Position numbers and translations under genes: made by a program. The notes under the pieces are model-generated. The model saw only the letters and a program-made list of their open reading frames with translations. It did no database searches and was not told the origin of the DNA. Shown piece by piece: positions 1 to 6,635 of a stretch of DNA of 11,324 nucleotides. Numbering within the stretch: the stretch's first letter is position 1; each line of letters starts with the position of its first letter. Source of the DNA: Actinomycetes bacterium (GTDB lineage: Bacteria > Actinomycetota > Coriobacteriia > Anaerosomatales > JAJZPX01); contig JAJZPX010000002.1 of assembly GCA_021811025.1 (NCBI GenBank), positions 1 to 11,324 on the forward strand, written 5' to 3'.

Positions 1-660
1 TGGCTGGCCGGCATGAGCGCGCACGTCTCGCCTGTCCGTACCACGCGCGGTGACCTGCGGAGCGTGGCGGAGCAGGAGCTGCACCTGCACCTCGACGACG
101 GGCGCAAGCTCCACCTCCCCACCGCCGTGGTGGCGGAGCGAACGGACTCGCCCCGCCTCGAGCGCATCACCGTCTACCACTCCACGTGGCCTCTCACGGG
201 GCACCACGAGGTCCGCTCGCCCGTCCTTGAGGTCGACCCGGACCTCACCGCGCCGGACATCGTCGGGCGCTACGAGGACGCGCTCGCTCAGGGCTACCTG
301 CTGGGCATCATGGAGCTCTTCGAGCCGGACGCGTACGTGCGAGAGCCCGCGGGCGAGGCATTCGTGCACCGAGGGACGGACGCCATTCGGGACTTCTATC
401 TGGACCTCTTCGCCAACATGGGCGGGATCGCACTCGATCCGTGCACGATCACCGACGACGGCGAGGCCTGCGCCGTGGAGTACAACGCGATGAGGTGGGG
501 CCGGACGGTCCTGCCGCCACAGGCGGGCGTCGCGGTCTACGAGCGCAGCACGGACGGGGCGTTGCTGCACGCAGCGAGGATCTACGACGACGTCGAGCCG
601 CCCGCGCAGATCGCCGAGGTGCTCGAGAGAGCCGGAGCGGGAACCGCACGGGAAGGCTAG
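1..660 (+). CDS. NTF2-like (SnoaL-type) tandem-domain protein, 5' partial
   Basis: Seen: the frame is open from base 1 and an ATG occurs at 13, giving 215 residues to the TAG at 658-660. Counting from that ATG, residues 80-195 form one complete NTF2/SnoaL-like cone-barrel domain: helical start RYEDAL, then LFEPDAYVREP, FYLDLF, and closing strands ending IYDDVEPP. Residues 18-61 look like only the second half of another such domain (DDGRKLHLP, TAVVAER, ITVYHSTWPL) and line up with residues 160-197 (WGRTVLPP, GVAVYER, ARIYDDVEPP). Known: the fold serves as small-molecule isomerases, cyclases, hydrolases or binding proteins; most are cytosolic and uncharacterised. Inferred: the gene is a tandem duplication and its true start probably lies upstream of the window, so the ATG at 13 is doubtful. 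I cannot name a substrate. The family call is firm, the function unknown. Confidence 0.75.
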   Translation, partial: WLAGMSAHVSPVRTTRGDLRSVAEQELHLHLDDGRKLHLPTAVVAERTDSPRLERITVYHSTWPLTGHHEVRSPVLEVDPDLTAPDIVGRYEDALAQGYLLGIMELFEPDAYVREPAGEAFVHRGTDAIRDFYLDLFANMGGIALDPCTITDDGEACAVEYNAMRWGRTVLPPQAGVAVYERSTDGALLHAARIYDDVEPPAQIAEVLERAGAGTAREG

Positions 661-661
661 G

Positions 662-677
662 ACTTCCGCAAGGAAGT
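662..677 (+). other. Small hairpin with GCAA tetraloop after the NTF2-like gene
   Basis: A perfect 6-bp inverted repeat, ACTTCC (662-667) and GGAAGT (672-677), flanks the loop GCAA, which is of the stable GNRA type. It starts one base after the preceding stop codon. No T-run follows, so it is not a classical intrinsic terminator. It could protect a 3' end or be chance. The arm GGAAGT is purine-rich but lies 20 bases before the next start codon (698), too far to be a normal ribosome binding site. Confidence 0.35.
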
Positions 678-697
678 ACTAGGGTACACTCGGGCTG

Positions 698-1057
698 ATG
701 GACGACGCCCGAGACACACCGGTCACCGACGAGGAGCTGCTCGCCCAGTGCGACGTGCACACCTTCCGCGCGTCCGGGAAGGGTGGCCAGTCGGTCAACA
801 CCACGGATTCCGCCGTGCGCCTCAAGCATCGGCCGACGGGCGTCACGGTCACGTGCCGGCGGGAGCGCAGCCAGCTCCTCAACAAGCGCATCTGCCTGTC
901 GCGCCTGCGCGGCAAGCTGGAGACGCTGGCTTACGAGCAGCCGGAACGCGTGCCGACGAAGAAGCCTCGGCGCGCGAAGGAGGCCGTGCTCGAGAGCAAG
1001 GCCCGCGTCTCGGAGAAGAAGCGCGCGAGACGCCGCCCCTCCCTCGAAGAGGACTGA
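698..1057 (+). CDS. Small GGQ-domain release-factor-like peptidyl-tRNA hydrolase
   Basis: Seen: 119 residues, consisting of a single class-I release-factor catalytic domain. The GGQ tripeptide is at 29-31 within RASGKGGQSVNTTDSAVRL, followed by RHRP-like KHRPTGVTV (43-51) and RERSQLLNKR (55-64), the usual RF-domain signature. There is no codon-recognition domain or N-terminal helical domain. The C-terminus (about 86-114) is strongly basic, with spacing like KKPRRAKEAV...SEKKRARRR. Known: the GGQ glutamine positions water for peptidyl-tRNA hydrolysis in the ribosomal peptidyl-transferase centre; ArfB/YaeJ/ICT1 proteins have this minimal build and insert a basic tail in the empty mRNA channel to rescue stalled ribosomes. 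Inferred: a cytosolic ribosome-rescue hydrolase. The core reads closer to RF2/PrfH-type RF domains than to ArfB, so the exact subfamily is uncertain. ATG 698 is the only sensible start; no clear Shine-Dalgarno sits before it. Confidence 0.85.
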   Translation: MDDARDTPVTDEELLAQCDVHTFRASGKGGQSVNTTDSAVRLKHRPTGVTVTCRRERSQLLNKRICLSRLRGKLETLAYEQPERVPTKKPRRAKEAVLESKARVSEKKRARRRPSLEED

Positions 1058-1105
1058 CCCCGCAGCGGGTAACAACCCGTGCAGGCGATCGAGTGGAGGT
1101 ATCTC

Positions 1106-1747
1106 ATGCCCGTCCAGACCGAGTCCGCCGTTCGGATACCCGCAAGAGGAGCGCACCTCGAGGGGGTGGTTGCGATACCGAGGGCGGCGAAGGGAATGGT
1201 GGTCTTCGCGCACGGGAGCGGGAGCAGCAGGCTCTCGCCGCGCAACGCGGCCGTCGCACGCTCGCTCAACGACGACGGGTTCGGGACGCTCCTGTTCGAC
1301 CTCCTGACCGAGCAGGAGGACGCGGTGTACGAGAACCGCTTCGACATCCCGCTCCTGGCGGGAAGGCTCCGCTCGGCGACGGACTGGCTGCGGGAGCAGA
1401 GCTTCGGAGAGCTGACCGTCGGCTACTTCGGGGCGAGCACGGGAGCGGCGGCGGCGCTCCTCGCGGCCGCCGACCTCGGCGAGCGGGTCCGTGCGATAGT
1501 CTCGCGCGGCGGACGGCCCGACTTGGCAGGCGAGGCTCTGCGACAGATCACCTCGCCGGTCCTGCTCATCGTCGGCGGGTACGACCCGACCGTGATCCAG
1601 CTGAACCGCGAGGCGTACCAGCTCATCTCGTCCCCCAAGGAGCTGCACGTCGTGGCGGGGGCGACTCACCTGTTCGAGGAGGCCGGGGCGCTCGAGGAAG
1701 TGGCGCGGCTGGCGTCGGAGTGGTTCGCCCGCTACCTGCCGTCGTGA
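1106..1747 (+). CDS. Alpha/beta hydrolase (dienelactone-hydrolase-like)
   Basis: Seen: 213 residues starting at ATG 1106, preceded by GGAGGT at 1095-1100 with 5 bases of spacing. A GTG at 1079 in the same frame has no such site, so I prefer 1106. The fold begins with strands around 16-37, an oxyanion-type HGSGSS (36-41), the nucleophile elbow GASTG with Ser111, a late strand PVLLIVGGYD placing Asp160 as acid, and GATH placing His188, so the Ser-Asp-His triad is complete. No signal peptide. Known: small single-domain hydrolases of this type cleave esters, lactones or related bonds; relatives are sometimes annotated as dienelactone hydrolases, and some occur fused to phosphoribosyltransferases. 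True dienelactone hydrolase uses Cys, whereas this protein has Ser, so that substrate is unlikely. It follows the release-factor-like gene by 48 bases and may be co-transcribed. Substrate unknown. Confidence 0.85.
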   Translation: MPVQTESAVRIPARGAHLEGVVAIPRAAKGMVVFAHGSGSSRLSPRNAAVARSLNDDGFGTLLFDLLTEQEDAVYENRFDIPLLAGRLRSATDWLREQSFGELTVGYFGASTGAAAALLAAADLGERVRAIVSRGGRPDLAGEALRQITSPVLLIVGGYDPTVIQLNREAYQLISSPKELHVVAGATHLFEEAGALEEVARLASEWFARYLPS

Positions 1748-1751
1748 GCCC

Positions 1752-2984
1752 TCAGGGAAGGCCGGGAGGCCCGGGCTCGGGCACCTCGATAGCGTTGCCC
1801 CTGCACACCGTGGCGTAGTACCGCGCGCTGTCGCGCACCGTCCGCGCCTGCGTGGCGTAGTCGACCTCGATCAGACCGAACCGCGGCGAGAAGCCCTCCC
1901 GCCACTCGAAGTTGTCGACCAGCGACCAGTGGAAGTAGCCTCGGACGTCCGCGCCTCCCGCGATCGCCTCGTGCAGGCAGCGCAGGTGGTCGTGGAGGAA
2001 GAGCTTGCGCTGCAGGTCGGCGTGGTCCGCGATCCCGTTCTCCGTCACGTGCATCGGCAGCCGGTACCGGTGCCACGTGCGCCGGCAGACATCGTGCAGG
2101 CCCTGCGGGTAGATCGCCCAGCCGAGGTCGCTGACCGGCAGGTCGTCGCCTAGCGGCCCGCCCGCGGGGTCGCCGAAGAAGAGCTGCCGGACGGTGGTGC
2201 GGCTGTAGTACTGGAGCCCGATGAAGTCCAGCTGGCTGCGGATGCGGTCGAGGAACCACTGGTTGGCCATCCAGTCCGCGGGAGCGACCAGCAGCCGCTC
2301 CAGGAACGACGAGCGCGACGACAGCTCGAACACGGTGCTGTTGACCGCAACGCCGACGCTCGCGGCGGGGAGCACGTCCTTGATCGCCGCATAGGCGAGC
2401 CTGTGCGCGCGCATGAGGTTCGCCGCGGCCCGGAGACCGGCAGCCCAGCTCGACCTCTCCGGAGGCCAGTAGCCGAGGACGTAGCCGAACGCCGCGAGCA
2501 GCATCGGCTCGTTGATGGTGATCCACGCCTCGACGAGATCGCCGAACCTCTCCGCGGCGAGACGCGCGAACGCGGCGAAGCGCCTCGGCGTGTCCGGGTT
2601 CTCCCAGCAGCCCGTCGCGTCGAGCCACAGCGGGTTCGTGAAGTGATGGAGGACTACGAACGGCGCGATGCCCAGGTTCCGCATGACCGAGAGCATCTGC
2701 CGGTAGTGTTCGATGACGCCCTCGTCCCAGACACCTGGCTCCTTCTCGATCCGCGACCACTCGACCGAGAGCTTGTGCGCGTTCTGGCCGAGCTCCGCAG
2801 CGAGCGTGAGGTCCGCCGCGTAGCGATGCCACCAGTCCGCCGCCTCGCCGGCGACCTCGCCGTCGCGGATCCTGCCCTGCTGCTCGAACGCCCACCAGTC
2901 GTTGTGGCGGTTGCCGCCCTCGACCTGGTGCGCCGACGTGCCCGACCCCCAGTAGAAACCCTCGGGGAACCGCAGGACCGCCAC
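1752..2984 (-). CDS. Family 1 glycoside hydrolase (beta-glucosidase type)
   Basis: Seen: 410 residues from a GTG at 2982-2984 preceded by AGGAGGG (about 2990-2996) with a 5-base spacer. The frame stays open much further upstream, but the protein begins in the standard GH1 way, LRFPEGFYWGSGTSAHQVEGG, right after this GTG. Catalytic residues are Glu159 in TINEP (acid/base) and Glu315 in VTENG (nucleophile). Sugar-binding residues are also present: Gln20, HHFTNP (113-118), Asn158, and Glu360-Trp361 in the closing HWSLVDNFEW stretch. No signal peptide, so it is cytosolic. Known: GH1 enzymes are retaining beta-glycosidases acting on beta-glucosides, galactosides or phospho-sugars. At 410 residues it is slightly shorter than the usual 440-480. 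No transporter or PTS gene is near, so the substrate is open. It converges with the alpha/beta hydrolase, the stop codons being 4 bases apart. Confidence 0.95.
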   Translation of the reverse strand: MAVLRFPEGFYWGSGTSAHQVEGGNRHNDWWAFEQQGRIRDGEVAGEAADWWHRYAADLTLAAELGQNAHKLSVEWSRIEKEPGVWDEGVIEHYRQMLSVMRNLGIAPFVVLHHFTNPLWLDATGCWENPDTPRRFAAFARLAAERFGDLVEAWITINEPMLLAAFGYVLGYWPPERSSWAAGLRAAANLMRAHRLAYAAIKDVLPAASVGVAVNSTVFELSSRSSFLERLLVAPADWMANQWFLDRIRSQLDFIGLQYYSRTTVRQLFFGDPAGGPLGDDLPVSDLGWAIYPQGLHDVCRRTWHRYRLPMHVTENGIADHADLQRKLFLHDHLRCLHEAIAGGADVRGYFHWSLVDNFEWREGFSPRFGLIEVDYATQARTVRDSARYYATVCRGNAIEVPEPGPPGLP

Positions 2985-3177
2985 TTGAACCCTCCTCTTC
3001 GCTCCGCTATATCGTGCCCTATCGCGCGCAGCTTCACGACTCCCCTTCCGCCTTCGCGCTCCACAATAAGGCCGAAGCTGCCGATAACATCGACCAGGCG
3101 GCAAGGACGACAGCGAAGCCGGCCGCCGGAGGCTTATACTGGATGCCGAACGATCCTCTCTGGAGGGGGGCCACGCC
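2985..3177. promoter_or_regulatory. Divergent intergenic region between GH1 and rhodanese lipoprotein
   Basis: This 193-base region must carry promoters for both flanking genes. For the + strand lipoprotein the best -10 is TATACT at 3135-3140 (five of six consensus bases), placing a start near 3147; I find no good -35 at 16-18 bases. The ribosome site GGAGGGGGG is at 3162-3170, 7 bases before GTG 3178. A short inverted repeat, AAGCC (3116-3120) and GGCTT (3131-3135), abuts that -10 and could be an operator or chance. For the - strand glycosidase, a GATATA/TATAGC-like stretch around 3004-3011 is a weak -10 candidate. No coding potential is evident. Confidence 0.4.
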
Positions 3178-4047
3178 GTGGGTCGCAGCACCGAACGTAC
3201 TCTCGCCGCAGTCGTCGCCGTCGCCGCTCTCTTCCTCGCCGCCGGCTGCTCGCTCATACCCGGGATGCCGCACGCCGCCGGGCCTCCCGCGCCCCCGGCG
3301 CCTGCCGCCACCGCCACTCCGGCCGTCTCCAAGTCGGCCTCCGGCACCGCGGTGCCGGTCCCGGGCCTGCCGAAGACGACGCGGGTGAGCTCCGACATCG
3401 ACGGAGTCGAGCTTCGGGACGTCCAGGCGAAGGGTGCCCTCGTCGTGGACCTTCAGGCGGCGGCGGACTACAAGAAGGAGCACGTCGAGGGCGCGGTGAA
3501 CGTGCCTCTGGCGGACCTCACCAAGACCTCGGAGAAGTGGCCGCGGGACCGCGCCGTGGTCGTGTACGACAAGACGGGCGCGGGAGCGCAGGCCGCGCAA
3601 AGCTGGCTCGAGCGCGCGGGCTTCACCCGGATCTACCACCTCTTCCGAGGCCTCGACGGCTACGACGACAATCTCGCGGGAGCCAGCCCGACGCCCGTGC
3701 CGCCCCGAGAGCCGGTCCTCTACTACTTCCACATGGACCCCGGTGCGGCCCGGCCTTCACTGGTGGGGATGACCATCCAGTACGAGGACGCTATGAAGTC
3801 GGCCGACGACTTCATAGCGGCGCTGCGCGGCGAGTTCCCGGGGGAGTTCGAGTACCACGGCTACGACATCACGACGGCGGACGGCCTCGGCCGGTTCCTC
3901 GAGTTCGGCGAGACGAAGGTCCCGATGTTCCGGCTCGTGGACGAGGACGGGCACTCGGAGCAGTTCGTGGGGATCGGCACCATGCAGACCGTGCGCGCGC
4001 ATCTGAAGCGCGCGATCGAGAACTACCGCCGCGACACGGGATTGTGA
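3178..4047 (+). CDS. Lipoprotein with degenerate rhodanese and thioredoxin-like domains
   Basis: Seen: 289 residues from GTG 3178, with ribosome site GGAGGGGGG 7 bases upstream. Residues 1-23 are a signal peptide ending in LAAG before Cys24 (lipobox-like, with Ala at -3), then a Pro/Ala/Thr-rich linker to about 65. Residues 68-168 follow a rhodanese domain: VVDLQAAADYKKEHVEGAVNVPL, PRDRAVVVYDKTG, then the helix AAQSWLERAGF and FRGLDGY. The active-site Cys position in VVYC is Asp131. Residues 177-283 read as a thioredoxin fold: strand VLYYFHMD, a helix, strand YHGYDI, the cis-proline motif KVPMFRLVDEDG (Pro249), then VGIG and a final helix. There is no CxxC; Cys24 is the only cysteine. Inferred: anchored on the outer face of the membrane, with no sulfur-transfer or redox catalysis, perhaps a binding or scaffold protein. 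The rhodanese call is firm; the thioredoxin-fold call is moderately firm. Confidence 0.85.
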   Translation: MGRSTERTLAAVVAVAALFLAAGCSLIPGMPHAAGPPAPPAPAATATPAVSKSASGTAVPVPGLPKTTRVSSDIDGVELRDVQAKGALVVDLQAAADYKKEHVEGAVNVPLADLTKTSEKWPRDRAVVVYDKTGAGAQAAQSWLERAGFTRIYHLFRGLDGYDDNLAGASPTPVPPREPVLYYFHMDPGAARPSLVGMTIQYEDAMKSADDFIAALRGEFPGEFEYHGYDITTADGLGRFLEFGETKVPMFRLVDEDGHSEQFVGIGTMQTVRAHLKRAIENYRRDTGL

Positions 4048-4100
4048 CGGCCGTTCGGAACGGCCGCGAGCGAGCCGGGCGCCCGAGAGACCGGGCGCCC
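4048..4100. terminator. Two tandem hairpins in the convergent gap
   Basis: Two strong inverted repeats fill the gap between convergent stop codons. The first is CGGCCGTT (4048-4055), loop CGG, AACGGCCG (4059-4066), beginning right after the lipoprotein's TGA. The second is GGGCGCCCG (4077-4085), a 6-base loop, CGGGCGCCC (4092-4100). On the + strand the second stem is followed by TTCGCT, only a weak U-tract; on the - strand no T-run follows. Position and stem strength suggest a bidirectional terminator or mRNA end, possibly relying on structure more than on U-richness. Confidence 0.6.
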
Positions 4101-4104
4101 TTCG

Positions 4105-6531
4105 CTATCTGAGCGCGTCTTCCGCCGCCCTCAGAACGCCGTCCGACAGCGACCTCGAGGACCCGTACGCCTGCAGGTGGGTGGTCACGGTCCGGTGCCG
4201 AGCGAGCCGGTCCCTCGTCTGGGGCGACAGCGACGTCCCGCGAGTGAGCAGCATCACGCCGTTGCGGCTTGCCGCCAGCACTCCTCCCGCGAGCGCGTCC
4301 GGGTAGGCGCTGCCGACGCTCAGGCCCACGTACGCGTACGAGAGACCCTTCGCCTCGGCGAGATCGCCAAGCCTCGCGGCGGTGTCGTAGCGGTCCGACC
4401 CGGCTATCCTCGAGGGCGCCGGCAGGGAGGCGAGCACCGGCGAGCCGACGCTCGCCTCTCCGCCCAGCACCACGGTGTTGGTCGCGCCGATCTCGGCCAG
4501 GGCCGCGGCGGTGTCGGTGGGCAGACGGCCGGGCTCCGTGAGCAGGATCGGCCACTGCCTCTTCGCGGAGAGCGGCGAGGCGCCGAGGGCGTCGGCGAAG
4601 TCGCGCCCGGTCGCCACGATGGCGGTCCCGTCGGGCACCTTCCCGCCGTTGCGCGCCGCCACGCGCTCCGCTATCAGGCGCGCCGTCGCGTAGCGGTTCC
4701 AGCCGGCGATGCGGGTCGTCTCGGCCGAGGGCACCGCGGACGCGATCTCGAAGGCCGCCGCCGCGGAGATCGACGCCTCCCCGCCCAGGATGAGCACCTT
4801 CGAGGGATGGAGGCGCTGGAGCTCCGCCTTCACGGAAGTGGCGAGCCCGTCGCCGACGAGCAGTATCGGGCCGTCCTCGGAGCGGGCTAGCGCGGCACCG
4901 GCCAGCGCGTCCGGGTAGTTGTTCCCCGTGGCGATCACCACGGCGTGCGAAGTCCCCGGGTACGCCGCCTTCGAGATCGCTATGGCGGTGTCGTATCGCG
5001 TGCCGCCGGCGGCCCGGTCGATCGCGCGCGAGAGCACGTTCGGCAACGTCACGGTCGCCGGCGGTATGTCGGCGGCGATCCCCGCGCGGCTCATCCGCGG
5101 ATAGCCCGTCAGAGTACCGGTCTGCTGCAGACCTCGGCCGAAGCTGAGGGTCTTCGTGGCGCCGGGGCCGAGGGTGATCGGCCCCTGCGCGGGGCAGTCC
5201 TTGCACGTGCCGGCCTCGTCCTTCGTCCTGAAGGAGATCGACGACCAGGTGCCGGTCAGCGTGCCGGTGTTCTTCACCGTGAACGTGTAGGTCACTTTCT
5301 GGCCCGTGATGTACGGCCCCGGCGTGACCTTGATCGACCCGACGACCGTGAGGTTCGCCTCCCACAGCGGGACGACGTCGATCCACTCGTTGTCGTAGTA
5401 GTCGTCCTTGCCGTCCCCGTTGGTGTCACGCGACATCCCGAGGTCGTGCGCGACCGGCGGCGTCAGGTCGATGGCCGCCGGCTGCGTGACCTGCCGGCCG
5501 AACTGGTCGGCGCCCGACCACTGGCCGTTGTAGCCGCGCGGCTTGTCCCAGTAGTTCTCCCAGCTCGTCGAGTGGGCGGGTATCCTGGACGGCCTCGCGT
5601 AGTAGTTGAAGTACGCGGCCTGCGACTCGGGAAGGCCGAAGGCCAGCTTCGGCTTGCCGACGAGGAAGTCCGGCCCGCCGCCGCCCGTCGCGACGTCGTG
5701 GTACGAGATGCCGGGGCTGTTGATCCTGCGGGGACGCTGCGGGTCGGTGTACGAGTTCCACCAGTTGTCGTCGGTGTTCCACGGCCCGACGTCCACGACC
5801 TTCGCGCTCGCGACGGAACGCGGCGACGTGACGACCTGGTTGAGGTTCCCGTCGCGGCCGCGGTGCACGCCGTCCCAGTAGAGGCTGACCGCGTACAGGC
5901 CGGCAGGGTAGCCGGCCGGACGCGAGTATCCGAGGTTGGCGAACTTGACGTACTTGTCGGGCACGGCCACGCCGTACGCCGTGCCGTACTGGTCCGTGAA
6001 GCGCGTCGCGTAGACGTGGAAGCTGCCGGCGACAGCCTGCGGGGTGAGGCCCAGGGCCGTGAGCTCCGTCTCGAGGCGGTGGGTGGCCGCGTCCTCCTGC
6101 CACACCTCGGTCACGGCGTCCGCGAACGCTGAGGGCGTCATGCCGGCGGCGGCCGCCGCGCGGACGGCGGCGGACTCCTCGGCCGAGGCGAGCGTTCCGT
6201 TGTAGCCGCTGTGCCCGACGATCGCCCGCTTCTCGCCGAGCGTCAGGCTGTCGGACATCACGACGAGGTCGCTCCGGCGCTGGACCGCCTCCTGCGCCTC
6301 GTACAGGTCCCAGCCGATCAGGCGCAGCCGGTCGTCCTGGCGCTTGCTCAAGTGGAGCTTCCGCACGAGAGCCGCCCGGACGGAGCCCGTGGTGAGCACG
6401 TAGCCCAGCTTGGGCGACCAGTCGGGCGGGGTCGCGGCGAAAGCGAACGACGGCGCTGCCAGCAACGCTGCGGCGACGATCGCCAGGAGCAGCGCGCGCG
6501 GACGGATGAGGCGGGGGCGACTACGGCTCAT
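4105..6531 (-). CDS. Secreted cell-wall-binding (CWB2) surface protein with DPBB-like domain
   Basis: Seen: 808 residues, ATG at 6529-6531 with GAGGT 6 bases upstream. Residues 1-32 are a signal peptide (Arg-rich start, hydrophobic core, cleavage near SFAFA). Residues 35-215 are helical then mixed, unrecognised. Residues 216-392 look like an interrupted double-psi beta-barrel: SLYWDGVHRG, KVVDVGPWN (Asp247), an insert of about 100 residues rich in Trp and Tyr, then AIDLTPPVAHDLGM (Asp355) and EWIDVVPLW. Within it DTNGDGKDDYYD (369-380) resembles a dockerin/EF-hand calcium loop. Residues 395-480 look like a CARDB/Ig-like domain with the only two cysteines (443, 446). Residues about 503-805 hold three cell-wall-binding repeat 2 modules, each with RYxTA and a DALxG motif, and in the first two a LGGEAS motif; the third is degenerate there (AYGSSRS). 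Known: CWB2 modules attach proteins non-covalently to Gram-positive wall polymers. Inferred: an exported wall-attached protein, possibly polysaccharide- or peptidoglycan-active. Confidence 0.88.
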   Translation of the reverse strand: MSRSRPRLIRPRALLLAIVAAALLAAPSFAFAATPPDWSPKLGYVLTTGSVRAALVRKLHLSKRQDDRLRLIGWDLYEAQEAVQRRSDLVVMSDSLTLGEKRAIVGHSGYNGTLASAEESAAVRAAAAAGMTPSAFADAVTEVWQEDAATHRLETELTALGLTPQAVAGSFHVYATRFTDQYGTAYGVAVPDKYVKFANLGYSRPAGYPAGLYAVSLYWDGVHRGRDGNLNQVVTSPRSVASAKVVDVGPWNTDDNWWNSYTDPQRPRRINSPGISYHDVATGGGGPDFLVGKPKLAFGLPESQAAYFNYYARPSRIPAHSTSWENYWDKPRGYNGQWSGADQFGRQVTQPAAIDLTPPVAHDLGMSRDTNGDGKDDYYDNEWIDVVPLWEANLTVVGSIKVTPGPYITGQKVTYTFTVKNTGTLTGTWSSISFRTKDEAGTCKDCPAQGPITLGPGATKTLSFGRGLQQTGTLTGYPRMSRAGIAADIPPATVTLPNVLSRAIDRAAGGTRYDTAIAISKAAYPGTSHAVVIATGNNYPDALAGAALARSEDGPILLVGDGLATSVKAELQRLHPSKVLILGGEASISAAAAFEIASAVPSAETTRIAGWNRYATARLIAERVAARNGGKVPDGTAIVATGRDFADALGASPLSAKRQWPILLTEPGRLPTDTAAALAEIGATNTVVLGGEASVGSPVLASLPAPSRIAGSDRYDTAARLGDLAEAKGLSYAYVGLSVGSAYPDALAGGVLAASRNGVMLLTRGTSLSPQTRDRLARHRTVTTHLQAYGSSRSLSDGVLRAAEDALR

Positions 6532-6562
6532 GCTGCGACCTCGTTCCGTATCGGGTGTGCCG

Positions 6563-6632
6563 GGCGGGATGAGCTGCGAGCACAGCGAGTCTGCTCGATC
6601 CCGCCTGTTCGCCGCGTGCCTGCGCGGCGAAC
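6563..6632 (-). promoter_or_regulatory. Two back-to-back inverted repeats upstream of the surface protein
   Basis: The first is a perfect 10-bp repeat, GTTCGCCGCG (6607-6616), 6-base loop, CGCGGCGAAC (6623-6632). One base away lies a second: GGCGGGAT (6563-6570) with ATCCCGCC (6598-6605), extended by GAGC (6571-6574) with GCTC (6593-6596) around one bulged base, with an 18-base loop. Together they cover most of the predicted leader of the surface-protein gene. The 10-bp dyad straddles the expected transcription start, so it may be an operator; if transcription starts earlier, both could fold in the mRNA. On the + strand the 10-bp stem is followed by CTTATTCT, which looks like a weak intrinsic terminator for antisense transcription. 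I recognise no known riboswitch. Confidence 0.5.
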
Positions 6633-6635
6633 CTT

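Noticed and set aside
685..690. TACACT as a -10 giving a leaderless transcript for the release-factor-like gene
   Set aside because: Only four of six consensus bases match and no -35 is visible; the preceding gene could equally supply the transcript.
1079..1105. GTG at 1079 as start of the alpha/beta hydrolase
   Set aside because: The GGAGGT at 1095-1100 is correctly spaced for ATG 1106, and the extra nine residues add nothing recognisable.
449..1669. A long - strand open frame opposite the release-factor-like and hydrolase genes
   Set aside because: It is a compositional shadow: Arg-rich, low-complexity translation, and it opposes two genes with intact catalytic motifs.
1746..1778. Inverted repeat GAGCCC / GGGCTC across the hydrolase-GH1 stop codons as a terminator
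   Set aside because: Six-base arms with a 21-base loop, no T-run, and most of it lies within coding sequence; too weak to call.
3268..3370. Pro/Ala/Thr-rich stretch as a DNA repeat
   Set aside because: It is a normal low-complexity linker after a lipoprotein signal peptide; no exact DNA repeat unit is present.
2985..3398. N-terminal extension of the GH1 protein by about 138 residues
   Set aside because: The extension would run through the divergent region and antisense to the lipoprotein gene; canonical GH1 proteins begin at the FPEGFYWG strand, which follows the GTG at 2984 with its own ribosome site.
2403..4112. A + strand open frame of more than 500 codons across the GH1 gene, intergenic region and lipoprotein
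   Set aside because: It runs antisense to a well-supported GH1 enzyme and out of frame with the lipoprotein; the translation is Arg/Pro-rich without domains.
6532..6635. A cyclic-di-GMP (GEMM) or other known riboswitch before the surface protein
   Set aside because: The stems do not carry the conserved GEMM internal sequences and I could not match any other known aptamer core by eye.
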